A DNA stretch of 64,000 bases from positions 1,302,001 to 1,366,000 of the forward strand of contig NZ_CP018047.1 in the NCBI RefSeq assembly GCF_002009175.1. The letters are read 5' to 3'. Origin of the DNA: Streptomyces niveus (GTDB lineage Bacteria; Actinomycetota; Actinomycetes; Streptomycetales; Streptomycetaceae). The notes under the pieces were generated by a model that saw only the letters and a list, made by a program, of their open reading frames with translations, ran no database searches and had not been told where the DNA came from. The stretch's first letter is position 1. Each line of letters starts with the position of its first letter. Below, in pieces: positions 1 to 9,360 of this stretch. A program made the translations under genes and the position numbers.

Positions 1-298
1 CCGTCATACGGGCGAACACCTGGCGTCCTTCCGGGACTTGGACGACACCGGTCGCGACGACACCGGCAGCGCTCAGTCCGTCGAGGGGCCGGCCGTCGAA
101 GTGGACGGTGCCGCCGCCCGCCGTGCCCCGATGGAAGCCGAGGGTGCGCGAAATGGCTCTCAGCAGTGTGGACTTGCCCGCGCCGTTGCCACCGAGCACC
201 GCGGTGATCCCGCCGGACGGTACGTCGAGGGACACCTCGTGCAGGGCGCGTACCGGGCCGTAACCGACGGACAGGGCACGCACTTCGAGCGCGGCCAT
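1..298 (-). CDS. livF: Branched-chain amino-acid-type ABC transporter ATP-binding protein (5' part only)
   Basis: The reverse strand reads from an ATG at 298 off the left edge, about 99 codons. The peptide starts MAALEVRALSVGYGPV and has a Walker A motif GGNGAGKST near residues 37-45, followed by VVQVPEGRQVFARMT near the cut. The PEGRxVF..MT string before the signature motif is characteristic of LivF-type ATPases of branched-chain amino acid or urea importers. It would be the cytoplasmic ATP-hydrolysing subunit; its partners would lie left of the window. A GAGGAG ribosome site sits about 5 nt before the ATG, which supports the start. The signature motif, Walker B and C terminus are outside the window, so the substrate cannot be judged. 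Confidence 0.85.
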   Translation of the reverse strand, partial: MAALEVRALSVGYGPVRALHEVSLDVPSGGITAVLGGNGAGKSTLLRAISRTLGFHRGTAGGGTVHFDGRPLDGLSAAGVVATGVVQVPEGRQVFARMT

Positions 299-536
299 GC
301 ATTCTCCTCTGCGTTTCGCCGGGCGTTCTTCGGATGCCGTGGGACTCGGCCGTCCTGGTTCGGAGGTCCTGATCCGGATGTCCTGACATGCCGTGGAGGG
401 ACACCTCAGCACCGGGGCGGGGCACCGTCCACGGCGCGGGACCGAATCGCTGCCGATGACCAGCGGTGCGGCGGCCGGATTGTGCACGCGCACAAGGGCT
501 GTCGCACCACGCCTCCCGGTGGCATCCTCACCAGCC
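299..536. other. Divergent intergenic region between livF-like and PucR-type genes
   Basis: About 240 bp with no convincing reading frame, between a leftward ABC ATPase gene and a rightward regulator gene. It must hold the promoters of both. I could not identify a clear -35/-10 pair or operator. A divergent arrangement often means that the regulator controls its neighbour, which is only inference here. Confidence 0.5.
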
Positions 537-1736
537 ATGGGTGGCCGCAGAGCGCGCACTGATCGTGAGTGGTCGGTCCTGGTGACCGCGTCCCGGGTAC
601 TGCTGGAGCGCGTACCGGCGCTGACCGACCAGTTGATGGACGAACTCACGCTCCACTCCGAGCAGTTCGACGCGGCGGTGCCGCGCGACGAGCACTGGCG
701 GCAGATCAACGAGGCGATGCGGTACGGGATCGAGGCGATCGCGGCCCCGCGTACGGCGCCGCGCCGCGATCTGGCGTACGCGGAACAGCTGGGCCGGCAG
801 CGGGCGGAGCAGGGTCTGGCGCTCGATCTGCTGCTGCACGCCTACCGGCACGCGGGCTATCTGGTGTGGGACGAACTGCTGCGGATCGTCAGCGAGGAGG
901 ACCCCGACGACTTACCGATGCTCGTGCACACCGCGTCGCAGATGTGGGCGGGCGTCGACCGGCAGGCGACGACGGTCGCGGAGGCGTACCGGAGCACGGA
1001 GCAGTCGATGCGACGGCGCAGCGACGAGCGGGTGCAGGCCCTGCTCGACGCGCTGCTGGAGGGCCGCTCGACGCCGGGCCTGGCGGCACGGGCCGCGGCC
1101 GGTCTCGACCTGCCGGAGCAGGGGCGGTACGCGGTGGTGGTCGTCCGGGTGGAACGGCGGGACGGGCGGGAGCCGTTCCGGCGGGTGGCCGTGGCGCAGG
1201 GGATGCGCTTCTTCTGGCGGATGCGTACGGACTGCGAGATCGCGGTCGTCGCGTTCGAGGGCGAGACGGGTCTCGCGGAGCTGACGGCGGAGCTGGTGCG
1301 GCCCTGCCAGGGGCCGGGCGGTGTCAGCCCGGTCGTGGAGAGCCTGTCGGGCCTGGGCCAGGCGCGCCGGCTGGCCGAGACGGCGCTGCGTACGCTCCCG
1401 CCGGACGCGCAGCGCATCGTCCGCCTGGACGAACGCCTCCCGACGGCGCTGGTGGTCAGCCAGCCGGAGCTGGCGGCCCGTCTGATCACCGAGGTGTTCG
1501 GCCCGCTGCTGGACCTGGACCCGGCGGACCGCGCGGTCCTGCTGGAGACGCTGGACGCGTGGCTGGAGTACGGGGGTTCGGCGGGCCGGGCGGCGACGCG
1601 TCTGTACTGCCACCGCAACACGGTCTTCAACCGCCTGCGGCGCCTGGAACAACTGACGTCACGCTCCCTGTCCCGCCCCCGGGACCTGATCGAAATGACC
1701 CTGGCGCTTGACGCGTTCCGCTTGACGCCGGGGTGA
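537..1736 (+). CDS. PucR/CdaR-family transcriptional regulator
   Basis: A protein of 399 residues if the ATG at 537 is used; in-frame starts exist upstream at 393 and 456 and no ribosome site decides between them. The C terminus carries the PucR-type helix-turn-helix (LYCHRNTVFNRLRRLEQL, about 50 residues from the end) typical of regulators such as PucR and CdaR. The preceding part has the RsbRD/GGDEF-like linker layout common in Streptomyces members (LLDALLEG segment, then a small alpha/beta domain). It lies divergently from the livF-like gene and may regulate it. A TTA leucine codon at 912-914 (codon 126) suggests dependence on the bldA tRNA, so expression may be late in growth. The effector is unknown. 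Confidence 0.85.
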   Translation: MGGRRARTDREWSVLVTASRVLLERVPALTDQLMDELTLHSEQFDAAVPRDEHWRQINEAMRYGIEAIAAPRTAPRRDLAYAEQLGRQRAEQGLALDLLLHAYRHAGYLVWDELLRIVSEEDPDDLPMLVHTASQMWAGVDRQATTVAEAYRSTEQSMRRRSDERVQALLDALLEGRSTPGLAARAAAGLDLPEQGRYAVVVVRVERRDGREPFRRVAVAQGMRFFWRMRTDCEIAVVAFEGETGLAELTAELVRPCQGPGGVSPVVESLSGLGQARRLAETALRTLPPDAQRIVRLDERLPTALVVSQPELAARLITEVFGPLLDLDPADRAVLLETLDAWLEYGGSAGRAATRLYCHRNTVFNRLRRLEQLTSRSLSRPRDLIEMTLALDAFRLTPG

Positions 1737-1761
1737 GGGGTGCTGCCCGGTGGGTGGCCGG

Positions 1762-1994
1762 GTCCTCAATCGCCGGACGGGCTCGATATGCCCCTGCCCG
1801 TCGATCTCACCAAGCCCGCCCGCCGGTTTTCAAGCCCGTCCGGCGATTGAGGACCCCGCCAGGCCGGGCACTCTCAAGCCGTCCGGCGATTGAGGACAAC
1901 CCTGCTGCGGACGGGCGCATTTCAGCCCGTCCGGCGATTGAGGACAACCCGACCGGGGCGGGCCGGATTTCGAGCTCGTCCGGCGATTGAGGAC
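1762..1994. repeat. Cluster of dispersed intergenic repeat, four direct and one inverted copy
   Basis: The core GTCCGGCGATTGAGGAC occurs in direct orientation ending at about 1854, 1897, 1945 and 1994, and once inverted at 1762-1783. Most copies are preceded by AGCCC. The copies are spaced 43-49 bp apart in the gap between the convergent PucR and membrane-protein genes. A further copy with one mismatch stands at 14522-14542. This family of repeats is common between Streptomyces genes. The inverted copy can pair with any direct copy and could act as a terminator for both flanking genes. Confidence 0.8.
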
Positions 1995-2032
1995 ACACAG
2001 CGCATCACGCCCAACCCGCAACGGTCCCACCC

Positions 2033-3022
2033 TCACTCACCCTTCCGCGTGATCCGCGTGATCCGAACCCCCGTCGCCCGTGAGAACTCCGCCTCGTCCG
2101 ACAGCCCGAGCGCCCTCGCCAGGTCCCGTCCGTACACGTCCATGGAGGACTCGACAAGCGCGGCGAACGCGTCCACCGACTGGCGTCCGCTCCGCCGACC
2201 CGAGCCAATCGCCACCAGGGCCACCGCAGCCGCCGGCCACCACCACACGGCGAGGGCCAGGCAGAGCACGCCCCAGGCGGCACGGCGGGCCGACGTCGTG
2301 AGTTCGGTGCGGGCCGAGCGGAGATCGTCGCGAGCCGCGTCCGGCAGCAGCAGCCACAGCCGGGGCCAGGCCGTGGGGAGGTCCACGGCGTAGGCCGCGC
2401 GGAGGCGGAACTCCGCCGCGGACATGCGGTCCGCCATCCAGGTGGGGTGCGCGGGGCGGGTGAGCGCGATGCGGTTGCGGGCCTCGTACAGCCTGGTCAG
2501 CGGCAGAACATCCGCGGAGGCCGACTCGGCGGCCCGGCCCGGAACATCGGAAACAGCCCCGGGCCCCGGCCCCAACGCCGCCGCCGCGTCCCGCGTCCGC
2601 GCCTCGGCCACCTCGGCCGCCTCCACGAGGCGCTGCCGCTCCTGTGCGCACAGACGGTCGGCCCGCTCCCACTGCGCGCGGCGCCGCCTGCTCAGCCGCT
2701 CCCCCAGGCGGGTCGCGAACGGCCAGTCCCCCAGCCACCATCGTTCCACCCACGCCGCCAGCGCCGCGGCGAGCAGCCCCGCGCCGGCGGACGCCGCGAG
2801 TACCAGCGCCAGTACGAGGGCGACCGTGCCCGGCGTACGCGCGGCGGGCTCGGCCGCCAGCGTGTCCAGCCGGCGCACCAGACGCCCGGTGTCCAGGGCA
2901 TGGGTGTGGCCGAGTTGGTGGGCGACCACGACCAGCGTCGTGAAGAGGAACCCGGGCAGCACCAGCAGCGACACCCACTTGTCGGCGAGCTTCCCGCCGA
3001 GTGCCGCCAGAAACGCCGTCAC
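2033..3022 (-). CDS. Membrane protein of unknown function, coupled to upstream gene
   Basis: Starts at a GTG (3022) whose last two bases are shared with the TGA of the preceding gene, so translation is probably coupled. The product is 329 residues. Hydrophobic segments are visible near residues 17-37 (LLVLPGFLFTTLVVVAHQ), near 65-98 in a long Ala/Leu-rich stretch, and near the C terminus (GVLCLALAVWWWPAAAVALVAI). Between them is a charged, probably cytoplasmic helical section rich in Arg and Glu. I do not recognise the family. With the gene before it, it runs divergently from the CHAT-domain gene, which suggests a shared promoter region and possibly a shared function as a membrane component of that cassette. 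Confidence 0.7.
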   Translation of the reverse strand: MTAFLAALGGKLADKWVSLLVLPGFLFTTLVVVAHQLGHTHALDTGRLVRRLDTLAAEPAARTPGTVALVLALVLAASAGAGLLAAALAAWVERWWLGDWPFATRLGERLSRRRRAQWERADRLCAQERQRLVEAAEVAEARTRDAAAALGPGPGAVSDVPGRAAESASADVLPLTRLYEARNRIALTRPAHPTWMADRMSAAEFRLRAAYAVDLPTAWPRLWLLLPDAARDDLRSARTELTTSARRAAWGVLCLALAVWWWPAAAVALVAIGSGRRSGRQSVDAFAALVESSMDVYGRDLARALGLSDEAEFSRATGVRITRITRKGE

Positions 3023-3456
3023 GGTGATCCGGCCCCGTGCCCGTGCCCGTCCCCGTATCCCCCGTACCGCTTCAGCGTCAGCGCCCGTGCCGTGAAGGAG
3101 CACAACGGCGGCCGTGGGGCGAACACGGCGCGAGTGCAGCGCGCCGTGGGGCACACGTACGCCTCCACCAGCGGCTCACCCGGGCTCGCCCCCATGGAGG
3201 GCACCCCACCGGGTTCCCCGCGCAGGCTGCCGCCCCAGCCGCAGTGGCGCAGCAGTTCTTCGACGCGGTCGAGCAGGACCGGCAGGTCCCCGTCCGACCG
3301 GGCCAGTGCCCCGAGCGCGGCGTCCAGCGTGTCACCCACCTCGCCCTCCCTACCCAACTGCCGTATCTGCTCGTAGCGTTGACATATCCAGGCGAGGGCC
3401 GCCCGGTCCGGTGCACTGGCCACTTCGCGTGTCACCCTCGTCGCCGTCGGAAGCAA
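3019..3456 (-). CDS. Small uncharacterised protein next to CHAT gene
   Basis: Up to 145 residues. The longest frame begins with TTG at 3456; GTG at 3423, with GAGGGTGA about 8 nt upstream, is an attractive alternative. The N-terminal half is helical and acidic (ICQRYEQIRQL, LLDRVEELLRHCGW). The C-terminal half has CPTARCTR followed by PPLCS, a possible metal- or disulfide-forming cysteine cluster. Its stop overlaps the start of the membrane-protein gene by a GTGA sequence. I do not recognise the family. Its position head-to-head with a CHAT protease-like gene suggests a partner or target in the same system. Confidence 0.65.
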   Translation of the reverse strand: MLPTATRVTREVASAPDRAALAWICQRYEQIRQLGREGEVGDTLDAALGALARSDGDLPVLLDRVEELLRHCGWGGSLRGEPGGVPSMGASPGEPLVEAYVCPTARCTRAVFAPRPPLCSFTARALTLKRYGGYGDGHGHGAGSP

Positions 3457-3527
3457 TCACCCCACGATAACGACGAGTTGACGCGCATCAGGCGGTATCC
3501 GCGCTGTTGGCGGGACGAGGGGGCGGT

Positions 3528-6386
3528 GTGGCGATACCCGGGGAGCCCGCGCACGCACGCGACACGCTCGTCCGCGCTCTGCACGCGCGGCTGCGACGCT
3601 TCACGATGAGCCAGGACGTGGAGGCCGTGCTGGACGCGGACGCGACACGGCAAGCCACGCGGCTTCACCGGGCGTTGCCGCGACCGGACCGCGACCCTGA
3701 GGCGGTCCGGCTGCTCCACCACCTGTACCGGGCGCGCGCTCTCGCCTGCCTTCTCCAGGACGACGAAGCCGCCTCGGAACGCGAGCAGTTGATCGTGGAC
3801 GCACTGGTCCGGTTCATGGAACGGGCGGGCTGGCCCGATGAGCCCGTCGCCGATACGGGCCTGGACGTCGAGCAGTTGACCGCCGCGGCGCACCGGGTGG
3901 AGGCGCTGACCGAAGACGCCGCGCGAGCGGTCACGGCGGCCGTGGAGGACGCTGGAGCCACCGCCCGTGCGTGCGCCGCGTGCGAGGAGGCCCGCGACGC
4001 GGCCCCCCGGGCGATGCCCCATCTGCGGGCAGGTCCACTGCAGTTGTGGGGCCTCGTACTGCGGCTGCGCTTCGAACGCACCGGGGATGTCACCGACCTG
4101 CACTCCTGCGTCGCCAAGCTCCGCGAGGCGCTGGCGCTGGCGGGTCCCGGCCATCCGTACCGCAGAGCGGTCCTCAGCACGCTCGGTGTCGCGCTGCGCG
4201 TGCGGTACGAGCACTCCGGCGAACTCGCCGACCTGGAGGCGGCGGTGCGCCACTGCCGGTCGGCCGCGGACTGGAGCGACACGAAGGCGGGCGAGGCGCG
4301 GTCGAGCGACGGGGCGGAGACGACCGCCGGGCACCACCACAACCTGGGGCTCGCGCTGCGGCTGCGGTACAAGCGTCTGGGAGAGCACGACGACCTGACC
4401 CAGGCACTGCACAGGCACCGCACGGCGGTGGCGCGCAGCAACGCCGCGACGGACGGCTTCGCCATTTTCCAGCTGGGGTTGGCGAACGCGCTCGGGGAGG
4501 CGCTGGACGACGCGCGGACAATCCTCCCGTCCGCCCAGGAGGTTTCGCGCGCGCGGTCCGAACGAGTCGCCGCGCTCGCCGCCGCCACCGCCCACGCCGG
4601 CAATCCCGAGACAGCGGCCCTCACGCAGGCCGCCCGTGCGAGCGCCCTCGTGAGCGCGAACGCGGCCTCCCCCACGGAGTACGTCACGGCCGCACGCGAG
4701 CTGCGCCACGCCCTCGACGCCCTGCCCGAGGGAAACCCGCTTCTCGCCAAGTGCCGCCTCCAGTTGGGCAGGGTGTTGATCAAGCGCTCCGTCGAGGAGC
4801 GCGACCACCGGCACATGCCCGAAGCGCTCGTCCTGCTCCGCGCCGCCGCCCGGCAGAGCACCGCCGACACCTGGGTACGGCTCGCCGCCGCCGTGTTCCG
4901 GGGCAACGCGGCCATGGCCCTCGGCTCCCCGCACGAGGCGGCCGACGCGTACGCGCTCGCCGTGGAGCTGCTGCCCCGGCTCGCCCGTCCCCAACTGGCG
5001 CTGTCCGATTCCGAGTTCGGTCTCGCGAGCGCGACCTCCATCGCGAGCGACGCGGCTGCCTGCGCGTTGCACGCCGGGGACCCGGGGAAGGCTCTCCGTC
5101 TGCTGGAGATGGGGCGTGGGGTACTGCTCGCCCAGGGCGTGCACAACCGCGGCAACCTTGCCGAACTCCGCTCCCTGGACGGCGTGCTGGCCGACCGCCT
5201 GACCGCGTTGCGAGCCTTCTTCGACCGCGGCGAGCCGGCCCCGCACGGGGATCTGCGGCACGTCCGCGCCCGCGAGTGGGAGGAACTGCTCGCCGAGATC
5301 CGCGTCCTGCTCCCCGGCTTCTGGCGGCCACCGCAGCTCGACGCGCTCCTCGAACAGGGCAGCCGCGGGCCCGTCGTCGTGGTCAATGTCAGCCACTACG
5401 GCTCCGCGGCCTTCCTGCTCACCCCCGCCCGTACGGGCGGCGGCCTCCGCGTACTCCCGCTGCCTCTGCTCACCCCGGAAACGGCCTCGTCCCACTCCGC
5501 CGTCCTGCGGTCCGCGCTCTCCCTCCTCGCGGACCCCGACACCGACCTGCTGGAGCACCCCGCCCAGCAGAGGCGCATCCGCGACGTGCTCGCCTGGTTG
5601 TGGGACGCGGTCGTCTCGCCCGTGCTCGACGCGGTGGGGCCGGTCGAACGCGTGTGGTGGGTACCGACCGGGCCCCTGGCCGTGCTCCCGCTCCACGCGG
5701 CGCAGCCCCCGGGCCGGCCCGGCGTACTGGACGCCGTCATCAGTTCGTACGCGCCCACCGTCGCCGTCCTGGCCCACGCCCGCCGGCCGCGCCGGCACGC
5801 GGCGGCACCCTCGTCGGCGCTGATCGCCGCCGTACCGACGGCACCCGGCTACCGCCATCTGCACCGCGCCGCGGAAGAGGCCCGGCATGTCGCGCGGCTC
5901 TTCCCCGACGGCCGCCTCCTCCTGGACGGGGCCGCGCACCGCGACGCTCTGGAGGAAGGGCTCCGCGCGCACCCGGCCACGTTCCACTTCAGCGGGCACG
6001 GTGTCGCCGATCCGGTCGCGCCCTCCGCCGGGCGTCTGCTCGCCGCCGACGGACCACTGACGGTCGCCGACATCGCCGCGCTCGATCTCCCGGACGCCCA
6101 CCTGGCGTATCTGTCGGCCTGTGCGACCGCACACGCCGGGCTGCGCCTGCCCGACGAGGCCCTTCACCTGACGAGCGCCGTGCAGATGGCGGGCTACCGT
6201 CATGTGGTCGGCACTCTCTGGCCGGTCGACGACACCGAATCGCTGAAGCGGGTCCGCGCCTTCTACGGACACTCGCGGTGGTCCACCGACCCCGCCCTGG
6301 CCCTGCACGAAACGATCGTCACCGCCCGCGACACACATCCGCTCGCTCCCTCCCACTGGGCGGGCCATGTCCACAGTGGCGGGTGA
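3528..6386 (+). CDS. CHAT-domain protein (caspase-like fold) with long helical-repeat N terminus
   Basis: A protein of 952 residues. I prefer the GTG at 3528 because GAGGGGG lies 4 nt before it; a TTG at 3507 would add seven residues. Residues about 80-640 are alpha-helical and TPR-like (for example HHNLGLALRLRYKRLGEHDDL and similar units). The last 300 residues form a CHAT domain, a caspase/separase-related fold, with the expected catalytic pair: His824 in FHFSGHG and Cys865 in LSACAT. CHAT proteins are cysteine peptidases or inactive scaffolds, often in bacterial conflict or signalling systems. It is followed 45 bp downstream by a SEL1-repeat gene and lies divergent from two uncharacterised genes. 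Both catalytic residues are present, so proteolysis is plausible. The substrate is unknown. Confidence 0.88.
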   Translation: MAIPGEPAHARDTLVRALHARLRRFTMSQDVEAVLDADATRQATRLHRALPRPDRDPEAVRLLHHLYRARALACLLQDDEAASEREQLIVDALVRFMERAGWPDEPVADTGLDVEQLTAAAHRVEALTEDAARAVTAAVEDAGATARACAACEEARDAAPRAMPHLRAGPLQLWGLVLRLRFERTGDVTDLHSCVAKLREALALAGPGHPYRRAVLSTLGVALRVRYEHSGELADLEAAVRHCRSAADWSDTKAGEARSSDGAETTAGHHHNLGLALRLRYKRLGEHDDLTQALHRHRTAVARSNAATDGFAIFQLGLANALGEALDDARTILPSAQEVSRARSERVAALAAATAHAGNPETAALTQAARASALVSANAASPTEYVTAARELRHALDALPEGNPLLAKCRLQLGRVLIKRSVEERDHRHMPEALVLLRAAARQSTADTWVRLAAAVFRGNAAMALGSPHEAADAYALAVELLPRLARPQLALSDSEFGLASATSIASDAAACALHAGDPGKALRLLEMGRGVLLAQGVHNRGNLAELRSLDGVLADRLTALRAFFDRGEPAPHGDLRHVRAREWEELLAEIRVLLPGFWRPPQLDALLEQGSRGPVVVVNVSHYGSAAFLLTPARTGGGLRVLPLPLLTPETASSHSAVLRSALSLLADPDTDLLEHPAQQRRIRDVLAWLWDAVVSPVLDAVGPVERVWWVPTGPLAVLPLHAAQPPGRPGVLDAVISSYAPTVAVLAHARRPRRHAAAPSSALIAAVPTAPGYRHLHRAAEEARHVARLFPDGRLLLDGAAHRDALEEGLRAHPATFHFSGHGVADPVAPSAGRLLAADGPLTVADIAALDLPDAHLAYLSACATAHAGLRLPDEALHLTSAVQMAGYRHVVGTLWPVDDTESLKRVRAFYGHSRWSTDPALALHETIVTARDTHPLAPSHWAGHVHSGG

Positions 6387-6431
6387 CACCTACCATGGGG
6401 CTCAACCGGCAGACGGACGACGGGGGTTCAC

Positions 6432-8123
6432 ATGCCCGGCCGCACATCCCGCATCGGTTTACTACTCCGGACGGCCATCGAGTCGGCTTACGCGGGCGAC
6501 AGGCCGGTCAGTGAGCGCCGCGCCCGCAAGGCGGCCGAGGCGGGCCACGCCAAGGGCATGACCGTGTACGGGCTCGGGATCGCACTGCTGGGCAGGCACG
6601 AGGAGGCCCGCCGCTGGCTGGCGGAGGCCGCGGCGGCGGGCGATCCCGTCGGCCTCGCGGCGCTGGTGACGCTCGATGTGGAACGTGGCGACGAGCACGG
6701 GGCCATGTCCCGACTGCGGGCGGGTCAGACGGAGTTCGGGGCGATCAGCATGCGCATCGCCCTGCTCCAGGTGTGGACACGGCGTACGGTCCCCTTCGAC
6801 GCGAAGGCGCTCCCGGCGGACTTACCCGATCCGGCGCTGCCCCCGTCGCCGACCGCCCACGTACGCCGGGTGGCGCGGGCGGGGCACTCGCCCTCGGCCT
6901 GGGCACGTCTGCGCGACGAGCTCAAGCCGCACCCGGTGACCGATTCCCCGGAGATCATCCCGATGCTGCTGATCACGCGGGTGGCCGAGGGGGATGTCGA
7001 ACTCGCGGACGCGTGGTGCGTGGCGGCGGCGCGGGGCCACCGAGAGGCCCCGTCCGAGACCGGCCGGCCCGGCTCGCGGAACCCCGCCGACGTACCGACC
7101 CGGAATTCCCCGGCCGCTCCTGCTGGTTCCGCGGCTCCGTCCGACGCGGCGGAAGCGGCGAACGCGGCGAACGGAGCCCCCTCCGAGGAGCTGGCACGCG
7201 CGGCGCGGATCTGGAACGAGCTGCGCGAACTCTGCGGCGGCCCCGTCACCGAGGAGGCCCAGGACAGACTCCGGCCCGGAACCCCACGACCGGTAAGCGC
7301 CGAGACGGCGAAGTACCTCGGTTCCCGGGCCGCCGCCCACAAGGGCGACCTCGCCACCGCCCAGGCGTGGTTCGAGCGCCCCGCCGGCGAGGGCGATCCG
7401 GAGGCGATGATGTACGTCGCCGAGGTGGTCAGGAATCGCTTCGGCACGGCACGGGCCGAAGCGCTCTTCCGGAAGGCCGCCGACGCGGGCAGCGCCCCCG
7501 CGATGCACTCGTACGCGGAGTATCTGCGCGGCAGGGGCCAACTGGTGGACGCGGAAAGCTACTTCCGCCGTGCGGTGGCCGGTGGCCTCCAGGAGTCGCT
7601 GCTGAACCTGGGTGTCCTCCTGCGTCAGAAGGGCGACGCCTCCGGCGCCGAGGCGTGCTACCGCGAGGCACTGAAGGACCCGGACGCCGCCACCCGGGCC
7701 CACGCCCACAACAACCTGGCGAACCTGCTGCACGACCGGGGTGACGACTCGGCGGCCGAACCCCACTGGCGCAGCGCCGCCGAAGCGGGCGAGCCGATGG
7801 CGATGGCGAGTCTGGGCGCGCTGTGGGCGGAGCGGGGTGACCTGACGGGGGCGGAACGCTGGTTCCGGCCGTCGGCGGAAGCGGGCAACCTCACCGGCAT
7901 GATCAACCTCGCGCACGTCCTGGAAATGCGCGGCGCGGTGGAGGAGGCCACGCTGTGGCTGGGGCGAGCGTCCGGCAGCGTCGATACGGGGTCGGGGTCG
8001 GGGCCGGCATCGGGGACAGGCTCCAGTTCAGGATCCGGCTCCGGCTCCGGCTCGGGATCGGGTGAGTCTCTGGACGCGCGGGACATCGACAGCTGGACGA
8101 TCGGCCCCGACGGCCCCGATTGA
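6432..8123 (+). CDS. SEL1/TPR-repeat protein with Gly-Ser tail
   Basis: A protein of 563 residues made of short helical repeats of the SEL1 type (AMHSYAEYLRGRGQLVDAES, SLLNLGVLLRQKGDASGAEA, MASLGALWAERGDLTGAERW), strongest in residues 300-520. Such repeats bind other proteins. A low-complexity linker (about 190-245) splits the repeats. Residues 510-545 are a run of Gly-Ser dipeptides before a short acidic end. It follows the CHAT gene by 45 bp in the same direction and is probably co-transcribed. A TTA codon at 6822-6824 (codon 131) suggests bldA dependence. It could deliver substrates to the CHAT protein or act as its sensor; this is inference from position only. Confidence 0.82.
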   Translation: MPGRTSRIGLLLRTAIESAYAGDRPVSERRARKAAEAGHAKGMTVYGLGIALLGRHEEARRWLAEAAAAGDPVGLAALVTLDVERGDEHGAMSRLRAGQTEFGAISMRIALLQVWTRRTVPFDAKALPADLPDPALPPSPTAHVRRVARAGHSPSAWARLRDELKPHPVTDSPEIIPMLLITRVAEGDVELADAWCVAAARGHREAPSETGRPGSRNPADVPTRNSPAAPAGSAAPSDAAEAANAANGAPSEELARAARIWNELRELCGGPVTEEAQDRLRPGTPRPVSAETAKYLGSRAAAHKGDLATAQAWFERPAGEGDPEAMMYVAEVVRNRFGTARAEALFRKAADAGSAPAMHSYAEYLRGRGQLVDAESYFRRAVAGGLQESLLNLGVLLRQKGDASGAEACYREALKDPDAATRAHAHNNLANLLHDRGDDSAAEPHWRSAAEAGEPMAMASLGALWAERGDLTGAERWFRPSAEAGNLTGMINLAHVLEMRGAVEEATLWLGRASGSVDTGSGSGPASGTGSSSGSGSGSGSGSGESLDARDIDSWTIGPDGPD

Positions 8124-8205
8124 CACGGGTCGACTCGGGACGCTCCGCCGGTGTTTCCACCAGTGGGCCTCCCGAGCCGCCCTCCCGAACGGGGCCTGCC
8201 CCGCG

Positions 8206-9360
8206 TCACACCAAGAAGTCGCCTGCGATTCCCGTCGACATGCGCTCCAGCAGCGGTCCCGCCTCCGCCATGCAGCGGGCCGGGTCCGGTTCCAGGTCCG
8301 TCAGGGCGTACGCACGGCGGATACCGGCGCGGCCAAGAGCCTCGGCGGGCAGCGCCAGCCGGCCGCAGACCGCGATCACCTCGATGCCCCGCGCACGGGC
8401 CGCCGCCGCGACGCCCGCCGGGGCCTTGCCGTGCAGCGTCTGTTCATCCAGGGAGCCCTCGCCGGTGATGACGAGCGTGGCGCGGGAAAGCGCGGGGCCG
8501 AAGCCGAGCACGTCGAGCATGACCTCGATGCCGGGCCGGAAGCTCGCGGCGAGGCCGACGAGCGCGCCGTAACCGATACCGCCGGCGGCGCCCGCGCCGG
8601 GTGAGAGCGCGGACTCGGCCGCCCCGGCCCCGACGGTCTTCTCGAGGACGCGCGCGTAGTGCGCGAGAGCCGCGTCGAGCGTGTCGACGTCCTCCGGGGA
8701 CGCGCCCTTCTGCGGGCCGTAGATCGCCGCGGCGCCCTTCGGCCCGGTGAGCGGGTTGTCGACGTCGCTGGCGAGGACGATGTCCGTCCCGGCGATACGG
8801 GGGTCGAGCCCGGACAGGTCCACCGTCGCGAGATCGCGCAGCCCGCCGCCGCCCGGTCCCACCGGCTGCCCGTCGGCGTCCAGAAAGCGCCCGCCGAGCG
8901 CGGCCAGCATGCCCGCGCCGCCGTCCGTCGTGGCGCTGCCGCCGACGCCGAACACGATGGTGCGCGCGCCCGCGTCGAGCGCGGCGCGCAGCAGTTCGCC
9001 GGAGCCGTACGTACCAGCCGTCAGCGGTGCGAAGACGCCCTTCGGGAGGTGCTGAAGGCCCGATGCCTCGGCCATCTCCACGACGGCCGTGCCCTCGCGC
9101 AGCGCGTACGCCGCGGTCAGTTCGTCGCCAAGGGGCCCGGTGACCCGTACCTCACGCCGTTCGAACCCGGCCGCCACGGCCGCGGCGACGGTGCCGTCTC
9201 CGCCGTCCGCGACGGGCAGTGCCTCGACCGTCACGCCGGGGGCGGCCAGGCGCAGCCCGGCCGTCACCCGCTCGGCGACCTCCACGGCCGTGAGAGAGCC
9301 CTTGAACTTGTCCGCCGCGACGAGCACGTGCGCGGCCTCGGTTACTGCTCCGTCCGTCAC
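8206..9360 (-). CDS. Glycerate kinase
   Basis: A protein of 384 residues of the GarK/GlxK glycerate kinase family, which phosphorylates D-glycerate with ATP to feed glycolysis. Recognisable family segments are VLVAADKFKGSLTAVEVA at the N terminus, PVADGGDGT near residue 46, VFGVGGSATTDGGAGML in the middle and ITGEGSLDEQTLHGK near residue 300. Length is as usual for the family. The start is a GTG at 9360 with AAGGA 8 nt upstream. It stands alone, convergent with the SEL1 gene and divergent from the NUDIX gene. Confidence 0.93.
   Translation of the reverse strand: MTDGAVTEAAHVLVAADKFKGSLTAVEVAERVTAGLRLAAPGVTVEALPVADGGDGTVAAAVAAGFERREVRVTGPLGDELTAAYALREGTAVVEMAEASGLQHLPKGVFAPLTAGTYGSGELLRAALDAGARTIVFGVGGSATTDGGAGMLAALGGRFLDADGQPVGPGGGGLRDLATVDLSGLDPRIAGTDIVLASDVDNPLTGPKGAAAIYGPQKGASPEDVDTLDAALAHYARVLEKTVGAGAAESALSPGAGAAGGIGYGALVGLAASFRPGIEVMLDVLGFGPALSRATLVITGEGSLDEQTLHGKAPAGVAAAARARGIEVIAVCGRLALPAEALGRAGIRRAYALTDLEPDPARCMAEAGPLLERMSTGIAGDFLV

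Noticed and set aside
3432..6389. A 985-residue open frame antisense to the CHAT gene
   Set aside because: It is a shadow of GC-rich codon bias. The opposite strand has the CHAT catalytic motifs and a ribosome site; this frame shows repetitive Gly/Arg/Val composition and no domain.
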